Positions 41,802-52,153 of a stretch of DNA of 64,000 bases are shown piece after piece (the first letter of the stretch is position 1; every line of letters begins with the position of its first letter). The notes below the pieces were generated by a model, which was not told where the DNA came from, made no database searches, and saw only the letters and a list, made by a program, of their open reading frames with translations. Origin of the DNA: Gari tellinella (lineage: Eukaryota; Mollusca; Bivalvia; Cardiida; Psammobiidae). Location: NCBI GenBank assembly GCA_922989275.2, contig OV277871.1, positions 63,013,848 to 63,077,847 on the forward strand, in the 5' to 3' direction. The position numbers and the translations under genes are program-made.

Positions 41802-42047
41802 CAGTGGAGAATCTGTTATTCTTTCCCGTTTAAACGCAAACGTACGCAAACGCAAAACACTAAAACGTAGAAAAGAACAACTTTTGGACAATTCTGATAT
41901 TTCATGTTTATCTTGGTGGCAAACAGTTTGGAGCCTGATCAGACGCCGGGTTACCCGGCGTCTGATCTGGCTCCAAACTGTTTGTATTGGAAATAATAGT
42001 TTTAGCGTAAACGCGTTTATTGGAAAAGAATAACAGATTCTCCACTG
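41802..42047. mobile_element. Family B element, complete (246 bp)
   Basis: TA-flanked; CAGTGGAGAATCTGTTATTC and AATAACAGATTCTCCACTG. The same length as, and reverse orientation of, 6,162-6,407. The core-1 hairpin is perfect with the GCCGGGTTACCCGGC apex. Confidence 0.8.
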
Positions 42048-42119
42048 TAGCAAAGTAACGGAACAGAGAATTGTTTTCATTATAGTGTTGTGTAAATACT
42101 CCAAATGCTCGCTCTCTCT

Positions 42120-42290
42120 TTTGTTTGTTTGTTTTGATTTAACGTCGCTTTCAAAAGAATTTCAGTCATATCGCGACGTCCAGCTAATTATAGGTGGAGG
42201 AAAACCCCAGAAGTCCTTTAGGCACTGTTTCAGGCACAACTCGGCAACTGGGTAGAAGCTCGCTCTCTCTCTAATTCTTTAGATTTTGTA
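42120..42290. repeat. Dispersed bivalve repeat (TTTAACGTCGCTTTCAA type)
   Basis: GTTTTGATTTAACGTCGCTT, TTTCAGTCATATCGCGACG, AGGTGGAGGAAAACCCCAG and CAACTCGGCAACTGGGTAG. I recognise this layout from bivalve genomes in general; it supports the organism call but I cannot name it. Confidence 0.5.
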
Positions 42291-42337
42291 AAACCCCTTT
42301 CGTTCACAAGAAACCTGATAGAAGATCCGACAAACGC

Positions 42338-42655
42338 AAATTATTGTCTGCTGTTTGTGTTTCTCAAAGTTACATATAAGTGGTTATTTTGATAGAATAG
42401 ATATAATGACGAGTGAGAAACAGCTTAAACCTAGATCAGACGCCGCATTACTCGGCGTCTGATCTGGATTCAAGCTGTTTGCAAATGTAAGCAACGTCTT
42501 AGTTTCCCCCTCCCTAAAAACGACTCCCTCCGAACAACACACACAACCTGTGCCCCCACTAGTTTAAACAATATTTTATTCAGAGAAAAGGATTTGACAA
42601 CAGACAAAGCCTATGCGTGTCCTCCACTGGGTGTCGTTGTAGAGAGGGGGCACTG
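42338..42655. repeat. Family C element, left end missing
   Basis: TATTGTCTGCTGTTTGTG, AGTGGTTATTTTGATAGAAT, a core-1 hairpin of family C form (apex GCCGCATTACTCGGC, imperfect), ACTCCCTCCGAACAACACAC, and the right end GTAGAGAGGGGGCACTG plus TA. About 60 bp of extra sequence is inserted near 42,560-42,620. Confidence 0.65.
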
Positions 42656-43015
42656 TACCAACAATATACGTCTTCTCCACTGCACTATAAAAATCAAACC
42701 TTACAAATTGCCCACCAACAAACAAATACGAACATAAATACACAATACAGTATTGTATTTTTTTAATACAATACAAAACAAAAGATAAATACAATAGATA
42801 AAGCTATTATTCAGAAGATAAACATTTCGTTGGCAGAAATTTATCTGCTTATTTTTGTCATCTGCTTATATTTCCGAAATTTACGTTTTAGACAGTTGGA
42901 CTTAAGAAAATCTCAGATATAGTGTCGATCATATTTGGCCGTGGTCAGACGCCGATCTGGATCCCAACTGTTTGCAAATGCAAGTGCAGTTTGGCTAAGG
43001 CGGTGGAAGAGTTAA

Positions 43016-43227
43016 CCCCTTTACTGCCATGACGTCATCAATTTTAAACAATTGTCGTCTGCATTTATTTCTCGAAATTAAATTTTAGATATACATGTAT
43101 TTTCACTTAAGAATTTTTTAATTGAGTGTCAAACAGTTTGAATCCTGACCAGACGCCGTGTTACGCGGCGTCTGGTCAGGATCCAAACTGTTTGCAAATA
43201 ACTATTGTACTCGGAGTAAGGCAATGA
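43016..43227. mobile_element. Family A element, adjoining another family A remnant
   Basis: TTAA 43,012-43,015 is shared: on its left a family A remnant ends GGCGGTGGAAGAG; on its right this copy starts CCCCTTTACTGCC. A perfect core-1 hairpin (AACAGTTTGAATCCTGACCA; CGCGGCGTCTGGTCAGGATC) occupies about 43,130-43,196. The right end is eroded at TTAA 43,228. Confidence 0.7.
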
Positions 43228-43344
43228 TTAATCTGGTTCGTTTGTTCTGGCAAAAATGACTTTTCATGCCTGACTAAGCTTATGTGGTGGATTAATGTCG
43301 AGCTTCCATTCATTAATATACCTTTCGAATCGTATCGATACCCT

Positions 43345-43520
43345 AATGGGATTTGCAAACAGTTTTGGTCCAGATTAGACGCCGAGTAACCCGGCGTCTG
43401 ATCTAGATCAAAACCGTTTGACACCCGTCTATAGGTCTAAAAATACATGAATCTTCATTTGAGAAACTGTGCAGACGACAACTTCAAAGCTGACGATATC
43501 ACGGCAGAGGAAGGGTTAGA
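43345..43520. repeat. Family A fragment with core-1
   Basis: GCAAACAGTTTTGGTCCAGA with apex GCCGAGTAACCCGGC, then GCAGACGACAACTTC and a GGCAGAGGAAGGG end before TTA. Confidence 0.6.
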
Positions 43521-43659
43521 TCTACCGATGTTATAGCGTATTTAGTTGTACATGTATGGGCTAGACTAGTCCACGTTTTCATTACTTCTTAATAAATCTA
43601 CCCACTGTTGAATTACTATACGAATGGATATCAAAACTGTAGAGTACTGATAAGTGTTG

Positions 43660-43860
43660 CCTGTTGTTTTCTAAAGGGTTTGGATCTTGACGAGACGTAT
43701 ATAAACTCGGTGCCGATCAGGATACAAACTGTTTAACATTCGTTTCGATATTTCTTCTATAAATATAACTTTAATTCAAATTTGAGAAATAAATGCAGGC
43801 GGCTATTAGAATCAGAATATTTTACAGCAGGGATATCTCTTGTGCGCGTGTTATTCACGT
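43660..43860. repeat. Degenerate family A fragment
   Basis: GGGTTTGGATCTTGACGAG and GGATACAAACTGTTTAAC with a decayed apex; AAATGCAGGCGGC follows. Confidence 0.4.
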
Positions 43861-43879
43861 TTTATAGGACGCTAAAGGA

Positions 43880-43982
43880 GTAAAAATAGTAATTTGTAAA
43901 TATATGTCAAAGGTAAGATTTAGTTTAGGATAATAAATTCTGTTAAAAAATGCATTTCAAAAAAAATAAAAAGAAGAAGCTC

Positions 43983-44020
<38 letters not shown>

Positions 44021-44398
44021 TTTGAAACCCGTGACCCTCCATGCGGAGACAAACATGAAAAATGAGGAAACGCCTTTACCACCTCGGCTACGGGTGCTCT
44101 CTATATATATGGTAGCGAATTAACGTACTTCACTGGTAGCGATTGATAATACATTATTCGGCTCGGGTTTATGTCTGAGCTCGTGTAGAGAAGCAACAAC
44201 AACAACTATACCGTCTACTAGTCGCTCTAGAAAAACGATGGAAAATATCTAAAAAACTAAAATTCGGTGACGATTCTTGAGACTTTTTTGGACTGATCAT
44301 ATTTTTTTAATGTCAGAAGCCAAATAATGCCACAAATTTGCTTTTATTTGAGTATTTTATTTTATTTTGACAAGTACACCATCCGGTTGCGAGTCCCT
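43880..44398 (-). mobile_element. Family F composite element, left end missing
   Basis: From AGTAATTTGTAAATATATG it follows the other copies in reverse, with the tRNA-like module on the minus strand (about 44,020-44,105). The right end CCATCCGGTTGCGAGTCCCT abuts TTAA 44,399-44,402. The B-box region is disrupted by a 35 base G run. Confidence 0.75.
43985..44019. repeat. 35-base poly-G run
   Basis: An uninterrupted G run where sister family F copies read CTGGTGGGATTCGAACCC. It replaces or expands the GGTGGG before the B-box. Confidence 0.85.
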
Positions 44399-44402
44399 TT
44401 AA

Positions 44403-44678
44403 CTCTTTGAACCGTAGTCACGAATATATGCGTCACTTGCACACAGCGTACCTATATGCGGAGTACAGTTTTCCTACGCAAACATTATAGACCCTGATTA
44501 CAGGGCTCCTTAAGGAGCCCTCTGATCAGGGTCTACACTGTTTGTCCTTTTGACATATATTGTAGAAATCAACCCTAAAGAGTCAAAAACGGATAAACTA
44601 GAACTGTCCATTTGAGGTTTCAGGTATAGACGATATTTTAGCGGTTAAAGCAGACGGTAAAACTTGGCCACGAAAGAG
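44403..44678. mobile_element. Family G element sharing a TTAA with family F
   Basis: TTAA 44,399-44,402 and 44,679-44,682. Starts CTCTTTGAACCGTAGTC and ends CCACGAAAGAG. Hairpin: TAGACCCTGATTACAGGGC with apex GGGCTCCTTAAGGAGCCC and arm CTGATCAGGGTCTACACTG. Confidence 0.75.
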
Positions 44679-44689
44679 TTAAAAGGGAA

Positions 44690-45575
44690 AGAATATCGTC
44701 TTCTCCATTGTACATATTCCTATACCCTCACAAAGCGACATTAGAACGCCTATCGTAACGAAATGTGTATGGGCCCTATTAGAACAGGCTGAGAGAAGTG
44801 AAAGCTCTCGTTAAAGTAGATTTGCTCAACTATTTCCCTGCGTTTGATATGAACATCACTTGAATAAATATTTTCAATATGTTTTCTATTCAAAATGCAT
44901 ATATCATTTTGATTGATCGAAATCTTTAGACAGGTTATCGAGATGTTTTCTATGATCATGTTTGTCAATAAAGTTGGTTTACCACCGCTAATGTAGATTA
45001 AGTCATCCTTAAACCCTTTACGTGCAATTACCGTTTATTGATCAACAAAGACCAGACATTCCTCATATATATAGGGGCTATCTGATAAGGGTGTATACAT
45101 TGTTTTTATTGGATCTATTTGATATGAGTCTGTACTTTTTATGAGGAAATTCTCTATGTTCATTGCCAATGTAATAGTTGATATGATACATATTGTTCAT
45201 ACATAGTGGACGGGGTTCGATATATAAATATTCAACCAGAAACGTGTATTCTCTAAAGAACCTATCCTATAGCAGACCACCTATCGCTTGATCAATGCAT
45301 TCTTGTTATATCATATTCTAAATTACCTATAATTCTTTCGACGCGAAATTATTCGGGAGAATTTTACCTCTTCATCGCTTTATTGTCGCCTGCTTTAGTA
45401 TTGCTGTCTGCAAGAACGTTTCCAAGTTTGTATGACTTCAGAAATATCGATAACAGTGTCAAACAGTTGACTTCAAAACTGTTTACAAATGCGCTTTTTG
45501 ACGTCATTGAGAGAAAGGGTTAAGTGAACGACACTATTGCAACGAAATAGTTAAAACTTTACATATATTTGTATT
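44690..45575. other. No recognised gene; upstream region of the claudin-like gene
   Basis: A family A trace lies at 45,360-45,525 (TACCTCTTCATCGC, TTGTCTGCAAGAACG, GACGTCATTGAGAGAAAGGG). I could not place a first exon or promoter. Confidence 0.3.
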
Positions 45576-45580
45576 TTTCA

Positions 45581-46152
45581 GATGCAGAGAAGGGCGAGTG
45601 AACTGGAGGATTGAAACAAGAGACATGGACTATTGTCGATATTGACATTGATGCCATATGTGTGATACTCAGTTTGTAATCCAATCATGGAGACCAATCG
45701 TCTGCGATACACGTGCTCCTTCATGAAGTCATCCACGATAAAAAGAAGCAATTCAACATGGATCCTGGCTTTCTCTATAGTCTTCTTACATTTCTTTAGT
45801 GTCGTGAGCAAATCATGGTACACCGTATACCTTGATCTTGACTCGTGTTTGTCTTGTGCGCCCATTATCATAACCTTAGGAACCGTTTTTGAAAATAGTG
45901 CAATTAAATATTCAGATCATGACTTTATTTTGACGGACAACCACGTGCAGACGAAAGACACTATGGATACCTTGCTGGATTCATTAATAGAACGACAGCC
46001 TGGTGAAGTTGTGATAGAAACTGGAGTTTTTGTTCATATTGGGCTGTGGACGTTGACGTCTTGTCTAGAAGACGGGCACACGTGCGTGGATATGGACCAT
46101 TCCACCTCAAGTATTATTCTTCGAAACTTTCAACCCATTGCAGACATGCTCG
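45581..46152 (+). CDS. Claudin-like gene, exon with start codon
   Basis: Acceptor TATTTTTCAG before 45,581 and donor CTCG|GTAAGA after 46,152. The first ATG at 45,581 opens only a ten-codon frame, so translation more likely starts at 45,687 (CATGGAG, G at +4). Encodes residues 1-155 plus one base: TM1 and the large outer loop. The leader must continue in an upstream exon I did not find. Confidence 0.65.
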
Positions 46153-48819
46153 GTAAGACAACTTCCGGTGTACTGGGGGAAATGTTACCCGCCCCCGTTT
46201 AACCCTTTCAACACCAAGTAACTCTTGTGCGTTATAATGTTCCCTTGTGGTCCATTTTAGATTCCAAAATATCAACCAGTCTACTTGGAATTCTTGGTAG
46301 TTTAAGATACCGTTGTTTAGTTTACGGTAGTTTAAATACTGCTCAAAATTAGCAAACAGTGTAGACCCTGACCAGAGGTTCCTACAGAAATTGTTTATTT
46401 ATGCCTAAAATGTGTAAAAGACGGAGTAGAAAAAGTGATGGAAAATATCTAAAACAAAGATTCGACAATGCTTCTGAAAATATTTTAGACGGGTCATACT
46501 GTTTAATGTCGTATGCACGATGATGCCACATATTTGCTGTTATTTGAGCTTGATTTTTGTTGTTGGGTTTTGCGAATACATTTTGTACATCATTCGGGTT
46601 TAAGTCTCACAACATCCATTCAAATACATACATGTAGTACTTTAATTGTTATTCCTTTTATTAACGCTTAAATATTTTGACGATGAGATGGTTAACCCTT
46701 TCACTGCCAAATTTTTCGTGATAATTTAACCATTCACTGCCTTATTGTCGTCTGCTTCAGTATTGTTGTCTGCAACACACGTTTCAAAGTTAGACTTAAT
46801 AGATATCGATTAGAGTGTGAAACAGTTTAGGTCCTGATCAGACGCCGATTGATCAGGACCCAAACTGTTTGCGGTAAGCGTGAAGCAACGATACTATTTC
46901 ATTGGCATGATTTGTATTTACTTGTATCTCACATCTTGGCAAGAACTGCGAGTCACAATAAGAAAATTAAAATTGCCGCTTTGATACAGAAAAAGAATAT
47001 CTGCACCAGTAAAAGAAAACTTTAGTGAACAACATGAAGTATTTATTTAGATCTGGTGCTATGAAGTCAAACACAATATAGTGTATATATAAGTAAACAA
47101 CGAGCAGTGAACAATAAAATTCAACACAGTCCACGTATTGGGGGAGTCAGCATTCTGTCAGTATATCGACAGCTTAGTTAGATGGGTTGCAGCAATGCAG
47201 ACATTCCTAAATCGTGGATAGTACCAAACTGTAAAAAACATTCACAGTTTACTGCTCGTTGTTTACCTCTAGTAGACTATCTTTTCTTTTTTTGCCTGGT
47301 AAAAGAGTTTTATTCTGACATGACCGAGTTATTTATAGATTGGAACATTTTAAAACTGAAAATGAGATGATCATTGGGCTCGATGATTTCCGTACAGCCA
47401 GCCAGAGATCTAGATAGCTGTATTCACTGTGCTCGATGATTTCCGTACAGCCAGCCAGAGATCTAGATAGCTGTATTCATTGTGCGTATTGTACAGTAGA
47501 GAAAGACATTATTCTTTCCCGTTTAAACGCAAACGAAATGCACTTAACTGTAAAAATATCACTGTTAGAAATGTCAAACTATCTTTTAAATCTGATAGGC
47601 AAACAGGTTGGAGCCTGATCAGACGCCGGGTTACCCGGTGTCTGATCTAGCTCCAATCTGTTTGCAATGGAAATAAAAGTTTTAGCGTAAATGCATTTAT
47701 AAATCATGCTGCAGGAAGATTATGCTTATCTCAAGTAGGAAAGTGTACGTATATCCGATTTTACCCTGTTACCAACTTTTCTGTGTTCTAAAAATAACTC
47801 GGCCATGTCAGACAATTCAGATAGTACATGTATTTGTTATGATTTAATGTGTACTTTCAGAAAGTGCCTACGACTGTCGACCATTCCTACTGCTGGCAAT
47901 AATCTCCCATATACTCATGCTCTTCTCTACTCGGCTGCGACCTGCTGGCCCCACAGTCAGTGACGTCAGAATAACGGCAAGCTTGGAGGCTGGCTCGGGT
48001 AAGTTTACCAACAACCCTGCTTTCCCACCTACCCAAAACCCTTTACACTATACCCTGTCTCTAGTATTGAAAATATGTGACCACTTAAAGCAAGTTGAAA
48101 TTTAAGCAGAATGCGTCAAAAGGCTAATCTTTGAGCTTGTTTTAAGCTACAACCTGCTAGGATATACGTTGTAGAAATATTCCTTTGTTACATACATCTA
48201 CGAGTATTAACGGCAAGTCAGGATGCCAAGTGTAGGTCCAGATGACACTGCTCAATTACATGTATAGATCTACAGAGGAGAACTATTCTTTTCCATTTAA
48301 ACGCAAATTGATTGCAAAATCAATGCAATATATAGAATATATCATGTTTTTGACAACTATTAATTTTGATCTGTGTGACAAACAGTTGTGAGTCTGATTA
48401 GACGCCGGATACCCGGCGTCTCATCTGGCTCTAAACTGTTTGCAATGCCAATAATTGTTTTTGGATAAACGCATTTCTTTGGATAGACTAATGTATTTTC
48501 CACTGTAATTAAACAGTCACATGGGGTTTTCTGATAATTGCTTTGCTGTTAAAGTGCCACAGGCTGAAGAATGGTTTATATTAACGACAAGTTTTAATTT
48601 AAGTTCCACTTAATATGAAATAAAACTGGCAACTACAACAACAGCAGCAAGAAAACTCAATAATAACAACAATTACTACTACTACTACTACTACTACTAT
48701 TACTATTACTACTTTTACTACTACTGATACCACCACTACCAGTATCAATGATATTTAGTAAACTTTTACCACCCTTGTTGCTGCTGCTGCTAGATCTACT
48801 ACTACTACTACTTCTACTT

Positions 48820-48856
<37 letters not shown>

Positions 48857-49695
48857 CACACTACTACTACTACTACTACTACTTCTACTACTACTTCCAC
48901 GACCATTAATACTGCTGTTGCTGCTTCTTTCACTATTATAGATACATGTATTACCGCACGATCAGCGATATCAAAATGATCAAGTCTAAATATAAGGAGA
49001 TATATTTGTTATATTGAAAACGGCAGGAGACAACACAATGCGGAACAAACATGATGCAAAAAGCGTCTACAGGGGCTTTCTGCATTATTGTTGTGCAGCA
49101 TTAAAAACTGCCTGCATTCAATCCTACAATGATCCCCGTTCTCTCTCAGTTATATGTCGCTAAAGACCGGCAGTATTGTTATACGTGTACATTGGTGACT
49201 GAAGACGTTGTTCTGTCCCACTTAAAGGAAGTTAATCGCATACACAATGCAATGAGAATGTAGAAAATGAAACGTTTCCAAAATTCTGACGATCATTGTG
49301 GTTGGCAAACAGTTTGGAGCCGGATCAGACGCCGGGTTACCCGGCGTCTGATCTGGCTCCAAACTGTTTGCATTGGACATAACAGTTTAGTATAAACTCA
49401 CTTATTAAGAAAGGATAACTATTCTCCAAAGCACTGTGAAATTATCCAACGTTTTTGTATGATTGTTTCAGCCGTGTTGTCCCTGATGGCCGCGGTGATA
49501 GCCAGTATGCCGTACATCACAGCCCGACATTTCTACCACTTTGTCAGCCCCTTGTTACCATGGGCACTGTTTACCACAATATTGGCATCCTACTTGTCCT
49601 GTTTGCTAGCATACAACATATGGAATAGTCAGAACTCGAGACGTGATTCCTTCCGCACGTGGCAGGTACACCAACTATACAAGTACCACGTATGA
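45581..49695 (+). CDS. Four-pass membrane protein of the PMP22/EMP/MP20/claudin superfamily (three exons)
   Basis: Exons: 45,581-46,152 (coding from ATG 45,687), 47,861-47,998 and 49,472-49,665 (or to the stop at 49,695). All joins are GT-AG and keep frame, giving 266 residues before the last donor. Helices fall at about residues 24-43, 164-182, 203-218 and 228-252. The first outer loop holds GLW (119-121) with C126 and C133, the superfamily signature GLW..C...C. That loop is about 120 residues, longer than the about 50 usual in claudins, and it also has an early C54-C57 pair. Such proteins act in cell-cell contact or membrane organisation; which role applies here is unknown. The tail is unresolved: either a donor CAG|GTACAC at 49,666 leads to an unseen exon, or the frame ends nine codons later in a minisatellite. 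Confidence 0.65.
46203..46395. repeat. Family G fragment, 50 bp inside claudin-like intron 1
   Basis: TTAA 46,199-46,202 then CCCTTTCAACACCAAG. AGCAAACAGTGTAGACCCTGA is the left arm; the right arm is lost. Confidence 0.55.
46696..46880. repeat. Family A elements, overlapping remnants
   Basis: TTAA 46,692-46,695 then CCCTTTCACTGCC, and a second start CCATTCACTGCCTTATTG at 46,730, opening reverse family A sequence with a core-1 hairpin (ACAGTTTAGGTCCTGATCAG, GCCGATTGATCAGGACCC, apex lost). Confidence 0.6.
46890..47485. repeat. Intron sequence with a local direct duplication
   Basis: GATGATTTCCGTACAGCCAG and the following about 40 bp occur twice in tandem (47,381-47,425 and 47,433-47,477). No other feature is recognised in this part of claudin-like intron 1. 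Confidence 0.6.
47494..47700. repeat. Family B element in claudin-like intron 1
   Basis: TA then CAGTAGAGAAAGACATTATTC; core-1 hairpin AACAGGTTGGAGCCTGATCA with apex GCCGGGTTACCCGGT; TTTTAGCGTAAATGCATTTAT. The right terminal repeat is lost. Confidence 0.65.
47861..47998 (+). CDS. Claudin-like gene, second coding exon
   Basis: Acceptor GTACTTTCAG, donor CTCGG|GTAAGT. Phase 1 on both sides. Encodes residues 156-201: end of the outer loop (SAYDCRP), TM2 (FLLLAIISHILMLFS) and the inner loop. Confidence 0.65.
48273..48505. mobile_element. Family B element in claudin-like intron 2
   Basis: TA then CAGAGGAGAACTATTCTTTTC; right ATGTATTTTCCACTG plus TA. The hairpin AACAGTTGTGAGTCTGATTA is imperfect (apex GCCGGATACCCGGC). 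Confidence 0.65.
48675..48915. repeat. TAC/CTA trinucleotide microsatellite
   Basis: Interrupted (ACT)n/(CTA)n in two blocks, 48,675-48,725 and 48,795-48,900, with CTTC and CTGCTG interruptions. Lies in claudin-like intron 2. Confidence 0.8.
49197..49438. repeat. Family B element with degenerate ends
   Basis: GAAGACGTTGTTCTGTCCC at the left and GAAAGGATAACTATTCTCC at the right; the core-1 hairpin (GGAGCCGGATCAGACGCCGG / CCGGCGTCTGATCTGGCTCC) is nearly perfect although the ends are worn. It ends about 30 bp before the acceptor of the third coding exon. Confidence 0.65.
49472..49665 (+). CDS. Claudin-like gene, third coding exon
   Basis: Acceptor GATTGTTTCAG, then residues 202-266: TM3 (AVLSLMAAVIASMPYI), a short second outer loop (TARHFYHFVS), TM4 (PLLPWALFTTILASYLSCLL) and a basic start of the tail (SRRDSFRTWQ). 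CAG|GTACAC at the end is a plausible donor in phase 0. If unused, the protein ends VHQLYKYHV at TGA 49,693-49,695. Confidence 0.65.
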
Positions 49696-49929
49696 CATCC
49701 CAAACTATACAAGTACCGCGTATGACAGTCCCAACTATACAAGTACCACGTATGACAGTATCAACTATACAAGTACCACGTATGACAACCCCAACTATGC
49801 AAGTACCACGTATGACAGCCCCAACCATACAAGTACCACGTATGACAGCCCCAACCATACAAGTACCACGTATGACAGCCCCAACTATACAAGTACCACG
49901 TATGACCACTATACAAGTACCACGTATAT
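49672..49929. repeat. 30 bp minisatellite, about 8.5 copies
   Basis: Unit ACTATACAAGTACCACGTAT plus GACAGYCCCA. Copies start every 30 bp from 49,673 to 49,883, then a shortened last copy. It begins six bases after the candidate donor of the claudin-like exon. Because the period is a multiple of three, two plus frames and a minus frame stay open throughout; these are not taken as genes. Confidence 0.85.
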
Positions 49930-49959
49930 GGCAGCCATCGGGTTAATGCACGATAGAAG

Positions 49960-50285
49960 GGATGCATAATGATAAAATTGCTCAATGACCAAAGAAAAAA
50001 AAGAACGTGAAGTATCCTTGAGCGACTAACTATGAATTCATTCAATCCTAAAGCGTCTAATGGACAATTCCAGTTTCAATTAAAGTCTAGTCCATTTTAC
50101 TATTTAGTATTTATGATTGTTTTTACTGTATATTGTAAAATGACAAACAGTACAGACCCTGATCCGAGGTCTCTTTCTGAAGTGTGTCTACACTGTATGC
50201 ATAGGACAGGTATACTCTTTGCATGTACGAACACCGTTTGTAAATGACGAGTAGATCTATACTCATCACTAGGGTTCAATGTGTT
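49960..50285. repeat. Decayed family G element
   Basis: AATGGACAATTCCAGTTTCAA, AAATGACAAACAGTACAGACC, CACTGTATGCATAGGACAGG and AACACCGTTTGTAAATGACG follow the reverse family G order. Hairpin apex lost. Confidence 0.5.
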
Positions 50286-50289
50286 ATGG

Positions 50290-51020
50290 AGAGACGGGGT
50301 GGTTGTTTCACGAAGAACGAAAGTTATGGCGACAGTGTTTGTCATATCAAAGGCAAAGGTGACTGACATTACATTCATGAACATATGTTTATATATTATT
50401 ATATGTCAATCTCAGGGCGTGTATGATTTCTTATAGATCTGTAGCAAATCCTATTTGGCGTTGTAGCCATTTTTGCACGAGTTTGACATTGTCGGGTATC
50501 ATTTACCAAATATTTATTTCATGCAACACATGTGGTAAAACAGCTATGCATATTTTGACATCTATTTTTGCTCAATACGCACGCGGCCCTCTTTTGACTC
50601 TTCAGAATTGCCCCAAGTAGGCAAAACCCATCTCCTACATATAACATGTATACGTTTAAAAATGAGTCGTTATTGATGGTGTTTGATATAGATGACAAGC
50701 AAGATAAAAAAAAAAAGACCCTATAAGGGTTTTCTACCTTTATCATGCTTTAAGCAGACTCGAAAAATCGAATTCACTAAAGTCTAATTTACTCGTGTTT
50801 TGAAATTCAACCAATTTTCTAGCATTGGATTCTTCCATGCTTATTTATTAGATTGGTCCCGTCATAATACAAATGTTTGCAAATGGTATCATGGTTTTAC
50901 TGCGAGCTTGCTATGAGCTAAGCTCACAATGCCTACACAATACTTGAGATTTCCTCAGGTATTTCTGTAAACAACGGCCATGACTTCTTTGATTAAGATT
51001 ATGTCAATCTGATCTACATG
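50290..51020. other. No recognised gene
   Basis: I looked for a terminal exon of the claudin-like gene (phase 0) here and found none I trust. 50,705-50,765 has a weak core-2-like trace. Confidence 0.3.
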
Positions 51021-51022
51021 TA

Positions 51023-51200
51023 TGTAGTAAATCCATCTCTATAATGGTCACTTATAATAATGTGTGTTTAAGGCCCTTATAATAGCTGACTGCTAAAAGC
51101 AAACGATACGTAAAGTATACAAAGCTCTTAAATAATTAATTGATGGTTTTTAAACGTAGTTTGGAGCTTTCTGCTTCAAGGTCTGCTTCTTTATGCGGTA
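51023..51200. repeat. Decayed family E element
   Basis: GTAAATCCATCTCTATAATGG, GACTGCTAAAAGCAAACGATACG and GCTTTCTGCTTCAAGGTCTGC match the family E order loosely. A family E right end (GTGGTCGTAATAGAAAGGTT) is at 51,730-51,750. Confidence 0.4.
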
Positions 51201-51212
51201 ACCAGTCTTTAA

Positions 51213-51450
51213 CCCGTTCGTGATCAATTTTGTCGAGAGTTTTTTACCCCTTCACCGCCATAGTGTCGTCTGCTTCAATAGTGTTATCTGCAATATCGTT
51301 TCAAAGTTAGATTTAGGCAATATGCCTGAGGAAATTTCGAAACGAGTGTCAAACAGTTTGGATCCTGATCAGACGCCGCGTTACGCGGCGTCTGATCAGG
51401 ACCCAAACTTTTTGCAAACGCGCTGTATGACGTCATTGAGATTGAAATGG
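51213..51450. mobile_element. Family A long-form element (238 bp)
   Basis: TTAA 51,209-51,212 and 51,451-51,454. Starts CCCGTTCGTGATCAATTTTG (the long-form end), then TTACCCCTTCACCGCCATAG, a perfect core-1 hairpin at about 51,350-51,417 and CGTCATTGAGATTGAAATGG at the right. Reverse orientation to 33,163-33,404. Confidence 0.75.
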
Positions 51451-51459
51451 TTAACGGAG

Positions 51460-52150
51460 TTTACTGTAGTTTTTATGCCCATGAAGAAGCAGCTGCTTGT
51501 AATACTGCATTCAGCCGTTTGAATTTTACTTAGGTTTCTGTTGTCTAGCATTTTTTCAAATATGCATTTAATGACTTAAAGTGCATTGTCCTTAAACATC
51601 AAAGAAACAGCAGATGTTGAATGGGCGACCTCGAGGTACCGGTGGTGCTGTTTGTTTACACTCTTCGTGTACATTGGAGTTTCTGTATAGGTCACCTGTC
51701 CTTTATACTGACAATTAGCCTTGTTTTTAGTGGTCGTAATAGAAAGGTTCTACTGAAGATAACAATTTTGAGCTGTGATGTGGAATCATTGAATCATTGG
51801 GTAGATCTATTTAGGCATTGTGCTGTAATTACCCACATCGCAACGACTAACTTGTGAGTCGTGTTACCTGTAGAATATTGAATCATGATTCATGAATGCA
51901 TTATTTCATTTTCGTCTATTATTATTATGATAACTCTTTTTAGATATCAATAAGATGGTGAAGATTGGGTTTGTTTTTACCTCAACTCAATTTAATGTAT
52001 TTTATGTGTTATATTTAATTATGTGTGTGTGTACACGTGTGTGTGTGTGTCCAAACTGTTTGACAAGTTGAAAGTACGTTTCAAAAGAACTCGCAAATAA
52101 ATCGACTCTGGCGAGTGGGGCAGACAATCTTGTCTAGCACGCTATATATG
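51460..52150. other. No recognised gene
   Basis: Contains a GT microsatellite at 52,022-52,050 followed by a core-1 scrap (CCAAACTGTTTGAC). Nothing else assigned. Confidence 0.3.
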
Positions 52151-52153
52151 TTA

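Noticed and set aside
45687..46202. Treating the first claudin-like exon as a complete single-exon gene of 171 codons
   Set aside because: The frame past 46,152 leaves a strong donor unused and would lack helices 2-4, which the next two exons supply in phase.
49672..49929. Regularly spaced repeats resembling a CRISPR array
   Set aside because: The copies are contiguous with no unique spacers, and the genome is eukaryotic.
49571..50045. Repetitive proteins (TIQVPRM..., NYTSTTYD..., IRGTCIV...) over 49,570-50,045
   Set aside because: The 30 bp minisatellite period is a multiple of three, so several frames are open at once. None carries an independent start context or splice support.
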